Shown in pieces: positions 9,840 through 17,948 of a stretch of DNA of 64,000 nucleotides (the stretch's first letter is position 1; each line of letters starts with the position of its first letter). The stretch comes from an uncultured Flavobacteriaceae bacterium (GTDB lineage Bacteria > Bacteroidota > Bacteroidia > Flavobacteriales > Flavobacteriaceae), in the NCBI GenBank assembly GCA_947497145.1, contig CANMFQ010000020.1, positions 1 through 64,000 of the forward strand, written 5' to 3'. The translations under genes were made by a program, and so were the position numbers. The notes beneath the pieces were generated by a model. The model searched no databases. It worked only from the letters and a program-made list of their open reading frames with translations, and was not told where the DNA came from.

Positions 9840-12056
9840 TTATAGCGCAGCTACAAATTTTTTCAATAATATACGTACGTTTTTAATGTCGTTTACAAAA
9901 TATTTGGCAGCGGTTTTTTGTCTTCCTACTTTAACAGTTATTGTACTTTCAGGTAATTCTTGAAACATGAATTCGTCTGTCCAATCATCGCCTATAGCAA
10001 AAACAAAATCATAATTTTCTTCACCTAGCATGCGCATGGATGCGCGCCCTTTGTTTACGTTACTGCTTTTTACTTCTATGACTTTATTACCATTTAATAC
10101 GCTTAAATCATCTGTGCCAATTAAACTTGTTAGTACTGTTGTCAATTCAGTAGCACGTAAATTACCAAAATCAGGATCTGTTTTGCGATAGTGCCATGCT
10201 AGGGAGTAATTTTTTTCTTCAATAAAACTGCCAGGTGTTCTATCAACAAAAGACTCTAGAACAGGGCGTATTTTTTCCATCCAATCATTTTTTACATTTT
10301 CTAAAAGCGAAAAGGCTTCCCCATTTCTTGAAATCCATACCCCGTGTTCAACAATCATATTGTATTTCTTGTGAAGAAACCACTTGGTAAAAGTGTCTTT
10401 ATCACGCCCACTAATAAGAAAAAGCGTGGTGTTTTCTTGGGTGTGTAAAGCGTCTAAAATAGTATATAATTCGTCATCAGGACTAGCTTTTTGAGGGTCA
10501 TTATGAAAGCCTGCCAAAGTACCATCATAGTCCAAAAATAAGAGGCGTTTTGTCGCTTTTGTATAGTCTGTTGCTATCAATTTTAGTTGATTGTCAGTTA
10601 TTTTGGTCGATACATTCGCAGCTTCACGGGTACGTTGTTTGGCTAGTGAGTTCATAAAGTCATTGGCCCATTTTTCAACGTTGTATCGTTTTAAACGTTT
10701 TTGTAATTGCCCATTGCGTTGTTGTTGTTCTTCAATAGGCATATTTAGGGCTTGGTACAATGCATCAGCAATTTGTTCAAAATTGTTTGGGTTAATTAGT
10801 AAAGACTCATTCATTTCATTGGCCGAACCAGCCATTTCACTTAAAATAAGTACACCTGTTTTGTCTGTACGGGTAGCAATATATTCTTTGGCAACCAAGT
10901 TCATTCCGTCACGTAATGGTGTTAACCACGCAATATCACTAGAGGTGTAAAGGTCTATAAGGTTTTCAAATGGCATGGAGCGATAGAAATACCAAATCGG
11001 AGTCCAGCTAACAGTTGAAAATTCACCATTTATACGCCCAACCAATTCATCAATTTCCTTTTTTAAAAGTTGATATTGGGGTACGTTAGAACGTGAGGGT
11101 ACCGCTAAAATGATTAAACGTACTTTTTCTTTATACTGCGGATATTTGTTTAAGAAATACTCAAAGGCATTGAGGCGTTTGGCAATACCCTTCGAATAAT
11201 CTAAACGATCAATAGAGAGCAAGAATTTATTTTCAGGATCTGATTTTTTATGGCTATTAAGGCGTTTCTGCAATTCAGAAAGTTTGTCAGGATCACGTTT
11301 TGTATGCTCTTTGGCTGCGTCGCTAAATTTTTTGTAATCAATGCCCATAGGGAAGGAGTCAACTTTAATAACCCGATTATCAAAATAAATCTCATTAAAA
11401 CTCACTTCAACACCTAGTAATCTTTTTACTGAACTTAAAAAATGACGTTCGTAATCATAAATATGAAAGCCAATTAAATCTGCACCCAATAGCCCCCGTA
11501 AAACCTCTTCGCGCCACGGCATGGTTCTAAAAATTTCAAAAGAGGGAAAGGGTATGTGTAAAAAGAAACCTATAGCAATGTTCGGCCGCTGCTCACGTAC
11601 CATTTGCGGAACAAGCATTAATTGATAATCATGTATCCAAATAGTATCTGCATCGTCTTCTATTTTTTCTATAATAGCATCGGCAAACTTTTGATTTACC
11701 GCTTTGTAGGTGTTCCAACTATCCAATTCAAATTCAGAATATTCTAAGAAATAGTGAAACAAAGGCCATATAGTTCTATTGCTAAAACCGTAGTAGAAAC
11801 CCTCCACTTCTTTGGCTGTCAATCGTACTTTTGAAGAACCTTGTTGTGCTAGGGCATCATCAATATCCTTGGAAAGTTCCTCAGGTATTTCTTCATCGGT
11901 AAGTCCGCTCCAACCAATCCAAAGACTATCACCACTTGAATGTACAGATTTCATTCCTGTTGCTAAACCGCCAACACTTGGTACTGCAGTAATGCTACCA
12001 TTACTAATTTGTAATTGTACAGGTAATCTATTTGAGATTATGATAGTTTTACTCAT
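9840..12056 (-). CDS. otsA: Bifunctional trehalose-6-phosphate synthase / phosphatase
   Basis: 738 residues in two domains. Residues 1-~465 are a GT20 glycosyltransferase with HDYQL (142-146), LDYSKG (285-290) and LRDGMNLVAKEY (381-392), which bind UDP-glucose and glucose-6-phosphate. Residues ~500-738 are a HAD phosphatase with the nucleophile motif DYDGT at 509-513 and a late GDDWTDE motif, which removes the phosphate from trehalose-6-phosphate. The fusion makes trehalose, an osmolyte and reserve sugar, in one protein; such fusions are common in Bacteroidetes. It is divergent from a GH15 gene 103 bases away, and the pairing suggests coordinated synthesis and turnover. Confidence 0.95.
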   Translation of the reverse strand: MSKTIIISNRLPVQLQISNGSITAVPSVGGLATGMKSVHSSGDSLWIGWSGLTDEEIPEELSKDIDDALAQQGSSKVRLTAKEVEGFYYGFSNRTIWPLFHYFLEYSEFELDSWNTYKAVNQKFADAIIEKIEDDADTIWIHDYQLMLVPQMVREQRPNIAIGFFLHIPFPSFEIFRTMPWREEVLRGLLGADLIGFHIYDYERHFLSSVKRLLGVEVSFNEIYFDNRVIKVDSFPMGIDYKKFSDAAKEHTKRDPDKLSELQKRLNSHKKSDPENKFLLSIDRLDYSKGIAKRLNAFEYFLNKYPQYKEKVRLIILAVPSRSNVPQYQLLKKEIDELVGRINGEFSTVSWTPIWYFYRSMPFENLIDLYTSSDIAWLTPLRDGMNLVAKEYIATRTDKTGVLILSEMAGSANEMNESLLINPNNFEQIADALYQALNMPIEEQQQRNGQLQKRLKRYNVEKWANDFMNSLAKQRTREAANVSTKITDNQLKLIATDYTKATKRLLFLDYDGTLAGFHNDPQKASPDDELYTILDALHTQENTTLFLISGRDKDTFTKWFLHKKYNMIVEHGVWISRNGEAFSLLENVKNDWMEKIRPVLESFVDRTPGSFIEEKNYSLAWHYRKTDPDFGNLRATELTTVLTSLIGTDDLSVLNGNKVIEVKSSNVNKGRASMRMLGEENYDFVFAIGDDWTDEFMFQELPESTITVKVGRQKTAAKYFVNDIKNVRILLKKFVAAL

Positions 12057-12159
12057 TTTTCTGAAGTTTTTAATTGCTATTAAATTCTTTGTCTTTAAAT
12101 TTCGACAAATTGAAGCGGAAAACCAATTGTTAAATAAATTGAATAGTTATTTTTATTAT

Positions 12160-13962
12160 ATGGATAATTTAGACTACGGAATTATAGGAAATTGTAGAAG
12201 TGCAGCTTTAGTTTCAAAGACAGGAAGTATTGACTGGTGCTGTTTGCCAGAATTTGACTCTTCTTCGGTATTGGCAAAATTGCTAGATGAAGAAATTGGT
12301 GGAAGTTTTGAAATTTTGGTGGATGAAACCTACCGTATTACGCAACGCTATAAAAAGGATACGGCAGTTTTAATAACTAAATTTTCAGACGGTAAAAATA
12401 CTTTTGAAGTACGTGATTTTATGCCTCGTTACCATAAAGAAGATGGTAGTTATCATTCGCCACCAGAGATTGTGAGGTATATACGACACGTTTCTGGTAA
12501 ACCTAAATGTCGCATTAAGTACGACCCTAAATTAGAATATGCAGCTGGTAAAACTGAAACTTTTGTAAAACATAATTATATTACTAGTTTAACACATACT
12601 GATAAATTTGATACGGTTTTTCTTTATACTTCCTTTAATAAGAATGCTGTTGTAGAAGGACGTGAAATTGAGATTAAGAAAGATGGGTACTTTTTGATGG
12701 GTTATAATGAAAAAATTATCATGCCCAATACCAAAAAAATGTACCTAGAGCTTGAACGCACTAAGGTATATTGGTTGAATTGGAGTAGTGAAACCCCAAC
12801 CTACAAAAAATATAATGCAGCAATAAGTCGTAGTGCAATTACGCTTAAGCTCCTGAGCTATGATAAAACAGGTGCCATATTGGCTGCCGCAACCACATCG
12901 CTTCCTGAAACTATTGGTGAGGTTAGAAACTGGGATTACCGATTTTGTTGGATTAGAGATGCTTCAATGGTCGTAAAAGTTGTTTCTGAACTAGGTCATA
13001 AAAATGTAGCGCGTAGGTACTTACAGTTTATTATTGATTTGATTCCTGATAAGGATGAAAAATTACAAATCATGTATGGTATCAACAAAGAAAAAATACT
13101 AACAGAAAAAACACTCCATCATTTATCGGGCTATAAAGGTTCAAAGCCTGTTAGGGTGGGTAATGCTGCATATGCCCAAAAACAAAATGATATCTACGGA
13201 ATATTGATGGATGTTATTTATACCCAATTGGTACGTTTTAATACTGATATTGAAAATGGGGAAGAATTATGGGGTATTACAAAGGGTATAGTTTGGATTG
13301 TTTCAAAGCACTGGCAGGAAGCAGATAAGGGAATTTGGGAATTTCGTACTGAAGATCGTCATTTTACCTTTTCAAAAGTTTTATGCTGGGTAGCCGTTGA
13401 TAGGGCAATTAAAGTAGCTAAAATCTTTAAAAAGACCCGAAAATTAGAAAAATGGCAGGCTCTTGAACAACAAATACGAGAGGATATTCATACCAATGCT
13501 TGGAACCCCAAGGTGAATGCATTTGTGCAATCGTATGGCTCAAATCATCTTGATGCTTCTGTATTATTAATGCAGTCTTATGGCTTTATTCCTGCAAAAG
13601 ACCCAAAATTTGTCAGTACGGTAAAAGCCATAGAAAAGGACCTAAATAATGGAGGTTTACTATATCGTTATAAAAATGAAGATGATTTTGGTTTGCCTTC
13701 ATCATCATTCACCATCTGTACATTTTGGTTTATAAATAGCTTATTTAAAATAGGAGAGGAAGAAAAAGCAATGCAGTATTTTGACCAATTATTAAGTTAT
13801 AGTAATCATTTAGGTTTATTTAGTGAGGATGTAGATTTTAAAACAAAAAGGCTTTTAGGAAATTTTCCGCAAGCCTATTCTCATTTAGCGTTAATAGAAT
13901 GTGCTATAAATTTTTCTAAAAAAGCTTCTGATGAATCTATTTTAGAAACGATACGGGAATAA
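12160..13962 (+). CDS. GH15-family glycoside hydrolase (glucoamylase/trehalase type)
   Basis: 600 residues from ATG 12160 (MDNLDYGIIG). The frame is open further upstream to 11812 but that part is antisense to the trehalose gene and not protein-like. The N-terminal NCRSAALVSKTGSIDWCCLPEFDSSSVLAKLLD block is typical of the bacterial GH15 beta-sandwich domain, and YRFCWIRDAS opens the (alpha/alpha)6 catalytic barrel. No signal peptide, so cytosolic. Family members hydrolyse alpha-glucosides including trehalose, as in the mycobacterial GH15 trehalase. The divergent trehalose-synthesis neighbour favours trehalase, but this is inference from context. Confidence 0.85.
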   Translation: MDNLDYGIIGNCRSAALVSKTGSIDWCCLPEFDSSSVLAKLLDEEIGGSFEILVDETYRITQRYKKDTAVLITKFSDGKNTFEVRDFMPRYHKEDGSYHSPPEIVRYIRHVSGKPKCRIKYDPKLEYAAGKTETFVKHNYITSLTHTDKFDTVFLYTSFNKNAVVEGREIEIKKDGYFLMGYNEKIIMPNTKKMYLELERTKVYWLNWSSETPTYKKYNAAISRSAITLKLLSYDKTGAILAAATTSLPETIGEVRNWDYRFCWIRDASMVVKVVSELGHKNVARRYLQFIIDLIPDKDEKLQIMYGINKEKILTEKTLHHLSGYKGSKPVRVGNAAYAQKQNDIYGILMDVIYTQLVRFNTDIENGEELWGITKGIVWIVSKHWQEADKGIWEFRTEDRHFTFSKVLCWVAVDRAIKVAKIFKKTRKLEKWQALEQQIREDIHTNAWNPKVNAFVQSYGSNHLDASVLLMQSYGFIPAKDPKFVSTVKAIEKDLNNGGLLYRYKNEDDFGLPSSSFTICTFWFINSLFKIGEEEKAMQYFDQLLSYSNHLGLFSEDVDFKTKRLLGNFPQAYSHLALIECAINFSKKASDESILETIRE

Positions 13963-14207
13963 ACGCTGATGGATGGTTTTTGCTAAGAGCGTCAAGAAAC
14001 AAAAGTCAAGACTAAAAAAGAATCAAGAGCCAAGACCGCTGTAAATTAAACGCTCTCTTTTGCTTCAATCCTCAGGAGGCTAAAAAAATATTTGCCCTGA
14101 TTTTGTAGCGAGGCGGGTTGTTATTAGGTTCTAGCAGCATGTCTTTATTCTTGCAGCGTAGCGGTCTTGTTTTTTGGTGTTTGCAGTATAATGATACTTC
14201 ATAAAAA
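13963..14207. repeat. Intergenic stretch with CAAGA-rich repeat and a 10-bp inverted repeat
   Basis: No gene is visible in this gap. Bases ~13992-14040 are purine-rich with repeated CAAGA/TCAAGA units, ending in CAAGACCGCT at 14031-14040; the exact inverse AGCGGTCTTG lies at 14160-14169. Similar CAAGA or complementary TCTTG tracts recur at 16093-16115, 16526-16600 and 31766-31815, always between genes, so this is probably a dispersed intergenic repeat of the genome. Confidence 0.5.
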
Positions 14208-14236
14208 AAACCGCCCACCAAATAGGTGAGCGGTTT
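14208..14236 (-). terminator. Terminator after acyl-CoA dehydrogenase gene
   Basis: A 12-base arm at 14208-14219 pairs with 14225-14236 (one C/A mismatch, 5-base loop), and the minus strand continues into a T-run. It lies 29 bases after the acyl-CoA dehydrogenase stop and ends the beta-oxidation operon. Confidence 0.85.
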
Positions 14237-14265
14237 CACTTCTACTTCAAAAATTTCAATTTAAA

Positions 14266-16077
14266 TTAGTCAAAGGTATACCCATTGTCGGCAGCTACTT
14301 TATCAGCAATTTGTGTGCGTAAAGCTACTGGATTTGGGTAATTGGTATATTTTGTAAAACGTTTTAAGCCCATAAGCATCATACGTTGCTCATCACCTTC
14401 GGCAAAAGAAACGATCGCTTCTTTACCCTTTTTAATAACGGTGTCAACGGCATTGTACAGATACAATTTAGACATTGCTATTTGCGCTGCCTGTGCATCT
14501 TCACCAAAACGTTTTGCATTTTTCTCTGTTCTTAAAATGGTGCTTTCAGCCATATAAACTTCAATCAATATATCAGAAGCGGCCATCATAAGTTGTTGGT
14601 GGTTTTCTAATTCAGGGCCAAATTTTTGAACCGCGCTACCAGCAACCATCAAGAAAACCTTTTTTAACCGTGCAATGATATCTTTTTCTTCGGCAAATAA
14701 TACTGAATAGTCGGGCGCATCAAAAGAAGGAATACCCATTAGTTCTTCTCCTACAGCCGTTGCGGGGCCTAATAAATCAACATGCCCTTTCATGGCTTTT
14801 TTAACCAACATACCTACGGCAAGCATTCTGTTAATTTCATTGGTGCCTTCGTAAATACGTGCTATACGGGCATCTCTCCATGCTTTTTCCATCGGCGCTT
14901 CAGCGCTGAAGCCCATGCCACCAAAAATTTGTACACCTTCATCAGCAGTATGTTGTACATCTTCAGAAACGGCTACTTTAAGAATTGAACATTCAATAGC
15001 ATATTCCTCAACACCTTTTAATTCAGCTTCTTGATGTGTATTACCTTCAGCCTCACGTATGGCTATTCTATCTTCAATATTTTTAGCTGCTCTGTAGCAA
15101 GCAGATTCACCAGCGTAGGCATTGGTAGCCATATCGGCAATTTTACCTTTAATAGCACCAAAGTTGATAATAGGTGTTTTAAACTGGATTCTTTCGTTAG
15201 CATATTTTACAGCCTCATTGGTTACTCTACGCTGTGCTTCAAGGCAAGCAGCCGCCAGTTTTATACGACCCACATTAAGGGCGTTCATGGCAATTTTGAA
15301 TCCGTTGCCTCTTTCTGAAAGCATATTTTCTACAGGCACTTTGGTATCACTAAAAAATACCTGACGGGTAGAGGAGGAGTGAATTCCTAATTTTTTCTCT
15401 TCGTCACCAAAAGTAATCCCATTGCTGGCGTCATTTTCAACGATAAATCCGGTGATGTTTTTATCATCTTCAATACGCGCAAAAACGATAAATAAATTAC
15501 AGAAACCAGCATTTGAAATCCACATTTTTTGTCCAGAGATGCTGTAATACTTCCCATCATCAGATAAAACAGCTTTTGTTTTTCCTGAGTTAGCATCAGA
15601 ACCTGCACCTGGCTCAGTAAGGCAGTAGGCTCCAAACCATTCTCCGGTAGCTAATTTGGGTACATATTTCTTTTTTTGCTCTTCATTTCCATATAAGGTA
15701 ATTGGCATGGTGCCAATACCCGTATGTGCCCCAAAGGCAGTACTAAAAGAACCTGTAGCTCCTGAAATATAATCACAAACCAACATGGTAGAAACGAAAC
15801 CCATACCCAATCCGCCGTAAGCTTCAGGTACGGCAATACCTAGTAGCCCAAGCTCACCCGCTTTACGCATACATGCTTCTGTGTAGGCATAGTCCTTTTT
15901 TTCAAAACGTTCCCATTCGGCCCAAAGTTCGCGATCTACGAATTCTTTGGTACTGTCACGCATCATTCTTTGCTCTTCAGATAAATCTTCTAAAGTAAAT
16001 ACGTCTTCACATTTGGTTTCCTTAACGAGGAACTGACCGCCTCTTAAAAGGTCTTTGTTTGTTGTTTCTTTGTTCAT
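14266..16077 (-). CDS. Acyl-CoA dehydrogenase
   Basis: 603 residues. The N-terminal helical domain, the FAD-binding beta domain (CLTEPGAGSDANSGKTKA...WISNAGFCNLFIVFARI) and the C-terminal helical domain are all present. The catalytic Glu is in ARIYEGTNEINRML. An additional ~170-residue C-terminal region beyond the usual ~380-residue enzyme matches the long (very-long-chain-like) acyl-CoA dehydrogenase group found in Bacteroidetes. It performs the first step of beta-oxidation, forming trans-2-enoyl-CoA with FAD. Last gene of the marR-fadB-fadA-acd operon; a decayed gene and a repeat tract lie between it and fadA. Confidence 0.92.
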   Translation of the reverse strand: MNKETTNKDLLRGGQFLVKETKCEDVFTLEDLSEEQRMMRDSTKEFVDRELWAEWERFEKKDYAYTEACMRKAGELGLLGIAVPEAYGGLGMGFVSTMLVCDYISGATGSFSTAFGAHTGIGTMPITLYGNEEQKKKYVPKLATGEWFGAYCLTEPGAGSDANSGKTKAVLSDDGKYYSISGQKMWISNAGFCNLFIVFARIEDDKNITGFIVENDASNGITFGDEEKKLGIHSSSTRQVFFSDTKVPVENMLSERGNGFKIAMNALNVGRIKLAAACLEAQRRVTNEAVKYANERIQFKTPIINFGAIKGKIADMATNAYAGESACYRAAKNIEDRIAIREAEGNTHQEAELKGVEEYAIECSILKVAVSEDVQHTADEGVQIFGGMGFSAEAPMEKAWRDARIARIYEGTNEINRMLAVGMLVKKAMKGHVDLLGPATAVGEELMGIPSFDAPDYSVLFAEEKDIIARLKKVFLMVAGSAVQKFGPELENHQQLMMAASDILIEVYMAESTILRTEKNAKRFGEDAQAAQIAMSKLYLYNAVDTVIKKGKEAIVSFAEGDEQRMMLMGLKRFTKYTNYPNPVALRTQIADKVAADNGYTFD

Positions 16078-16115
16078 TTTGTATTGAAATTATATTTTGG
16101 AATCAAGAATCAAGA

Positions 16116-16474
16116 CTAGCATTTTAGTCGCTCTTGAAAGCTTGAAATCATTCTTTGCAATTTTTGAATTTTGTTTTCTAATTGTGTGTACTGTTCTTTA
16201 TTAATGTATTCTTGTCGATGTGCTATAATAATTTGAGTCTCCCATTCAAAAGCAGAACCCAAGCTCATCTCTAAATAATGACTAAAATGCTTATCGCTAG
16301 ACTTGCTAGATCCTTCCGCAATATTAGAGGGATAGAAATAGAGCATCTAAGAATTTGAGTTTTTAAACTAAATTTTTCATCATTTGGAAAAAGGGTTACT
16401 AATTGATATGTGTCATCAACTAAAGACATTCCCTCTTCCTAAATTTTTAGTTTTTTTAAGTTATGTCTTCTCAT
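16116..16474 (-). pseudogene. Four-helix-bundle protein (S23/TIGR02436-like), nonsense plus frameshift
   Basis: Reading leftward from ATG 16474 gives MRRHNLKKLKI, then a TAG where the family has Trp (xLxIWxxx), then EEGMSLVDDTYQLVTLFP and on to a CSISIP segment. Next comes a one-base loss near 16337-16340, after which the other frame continues SNIAEGSSKSSDKHF...SFQERLKC to 16116. The total is 359 bases, exactly one short of 120 codons, matching the usual ~119-residue length. Only the 76-residue 3' part would be found as an ORF. The family is known from 23S rRNA intervening sequences and stand-alone copies. A TGG to TAG change plus a single-base deletion indicates an inactive copy; a sequencing error could explain one lesion but hardly both. 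Confidence 0.85.
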
Positions 16475-16530
16475 TAGTCAATTGTCTATGTTCAACATCT
16501 AACTTCTAGTATTTTTTAACCTTTTTGTCT

Positions 16531-16619
16531 TGTCTCTTGTCTCTTGTCTCTTGTCTCTTGTTTCTCTTCTCTCTGATCTCTTCTCTTCTCTTGTTTCTTG
16601 TTTCGTCTCTCTCTACATC
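16531..16619. repeat. Pyrimidine-rich tract with 7-bp minisatellite (TGTCTCT)n
   Basis: Four perfect head-to-tail copies of TGTCTCT occupy 16531-16558, a fifth degenerate copy follows, and the tract continues as TCTTCTC/TTGTTTC to 16619, directly next to the fadA stop. The complementary purine form of the same TCTTG motif occurs at 13992-14040. Copy number could vary by slippage. The rest of the gap 16475-16530 shows nothing else. Confidence 0.75.
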
Positions 16620-17813
16620 TTAGTTCAAAAACTCATAAATGCCACAAGCTCCTTGACCCGTACCTACGCACATGGTAACGGCACCATATTTACCTTTCAT
16701 ATTGCGCTTACGCATTTCGTCAAAAAGCTGTACAGATAGTTTAGCACCTGTACACCCTAGCGGATGCCCTAAGGCAATAGCACCACCATTAACATTAACA
16801 ATATCTGGGTTGAGGTCTAATTCGCGAATAACAGCTAAAGACTGAGAGGCGAATGCTTCATTTAGTTCAATCAATTCCAAATCATCTTGTTTTAGCCCCG
16901 CTTGTTTTAAGGCTTTCGGAATTGCTGCTACGGGACCTATACCCATTATTCTTGGCGGAACACCAGCGGCAGCATAATTTACTAAACGCGCTATGGGTTC
17001 TAGGTTTAATTCTTTCACCATATCTTCACTCATAATAAGAACAAAGGCAGCACCATCACTCATTTGCGAAGAATTACCAGCGGTAACACTTCCACCGGCA
17101 GCAAAAACAGGTCTTAATTTATTTAATACTTCAACCGATGTGCCTTTTCGAGGCCCTTCATCTTTGGTTACCGTATATTTTTTTTCTGCTTTTTTTCCGT
17201 TGGCATCTAAATAAGTTTGCGTTACTTCAATAGGCACAATTTGGTCTTGAAAACGATTTTCTGCCTGCGCTTTTAACGCTTTCATGTGTGAATTGTAAGC
17301 AAATTCATCTTGGTCTTTGCGAGATACTTTGAACTCATTGGCAACAGCTTCAGCAGTATTACCCATGCCCCAGTAATAATCTTCATGCCCTTGGTTTACC
17401 AAATCGTAGTTCAATTCTGTTTTATAGCCCGTCATAGGAACAGCGCTCATACTTTCAGCACCACCAGCAATAATACAATCTGCCATGCCTGACTGAATTT
17501 TTGCTGTTGCAATTCCGATAGTTTCAATCCCCGATGAGCAAAAACGATTTACGGTTACCCCGGGTACATCAACAATATCTAATCCCATTAAAGAGATTAA
17601 ACGTGCCATGTTTAAACCTTGCGACCCTTCAGGCATTGCGTTACCAACAATAACATCATCAATTCGTTTTTTGTCAAAATCTGGCAGTTCATTCATCATG
17701 TAGGCGATGGTTTCTGCGGCTAATTCATCGGTACGCTTAAAACGAAAAACACCTTTAGGAGCTTTTCCTACTGCGGTGCGATATGCTTTTACTATATATG
17801 CTTGTTTACTCAT
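16620..17813 (-). CDS. fadA: Acetyl-CoA acyltransferase (3-ketoacyl-CoA thiolase)
   Basis: 397 residues, the normal length for a degradative thiolase. The nucleophile Cys92 sits in NRFCSSG, the His in [17 protein letters not shown], and the second catalytic Cys in MCVGTGQG. It cleaves 3-ketoacyl-CoA with CoA to acetyl-CoA and a shortened acyl-CoA, the last step of beta-oxidation, probably with the FadB-type protein encoded just upstream. The 135-base gap to that gene is filled by a palindromic repeat rather than by a promoter that I can recognise, so transcription from the marR promoter is most likely. Confidence 0.95.
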   Translation of the reverse strand: MSKQAYIVKAYRTAVGKAPKGVFRFKRTDELAAETIAYMMNELPDFDKKRIDDVIVGNAMPEGSQGLNMARLISLMGLDIVDVPGVTVNRFCSSGIETIGIATAKIQSGMADCIIAGGAESMSAVPMTGYKTELNYDLVNQGHEDYYWGMGNTAEAVANEFKVSRKDQDEFAYNSHMKALKAQAENRFQDQIVPIEVTQTYLDANGKKAEKKYTVTKDEGPRKGTSVEVLNKLRPVFAAGGSVTAGNSSQMSDGAAFVLIMSEDMVKELNLEPIARLVNYAAAGVPPRIMGIGPVAAIPKALKQAGLKQDDLELIELNEAFASQSLAVIRELDLNPDIVNVNGGAIALGHPLGCTGAKLSVQLFDEMRKRNMKGKYGAVTMCVGTGQGACGIYEFLN

Positions 17814-17819
17814 AGTGAT

Positions 17820-17946
17820 CCCCCTAACCCCTCGAAGGGGGCATTCCTATTAGGGGTCAATAGGATTTTTAATTAGTATTTCTAAAATTCTTTTTCAAAA
17901 CTGAAGGTATATACATTTCGTTATTCCCCCTTTGGGGGCTAGGGGC
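17820..17946. repeat. REP-like inverted repeat between fadB and fadA
   Basis: Two GC-rich arms lie in inverse orientation about 75 bases apart: ATCCCCCTAACCCCTCGAAG followed by GGGG near 17818-17844, and CCCCCTTTGGGGGCTAGGGG near 17926-17947. Each arm is itself a small hairpin (CCCC..GGGG), and the two are imperfect reverse complements. Such CCCCTAACCCC elements look like dispersed repeats; inside an operon the element could form an mRNA-stabilising or attenuating structure. Confidence 0.65.
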
Positions 17947-17948
17947 TC

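Noticed and set aside
11812-12159. N-terminal extension of the GH15 protein
   Set aside because: It is antisense to the trehalose gene and not protein-like; the family N-terminus begins at 12160.
16531-16619. CRISPR array
   Set aside because: Units are 7 bp without spacers and no cas gene is present.
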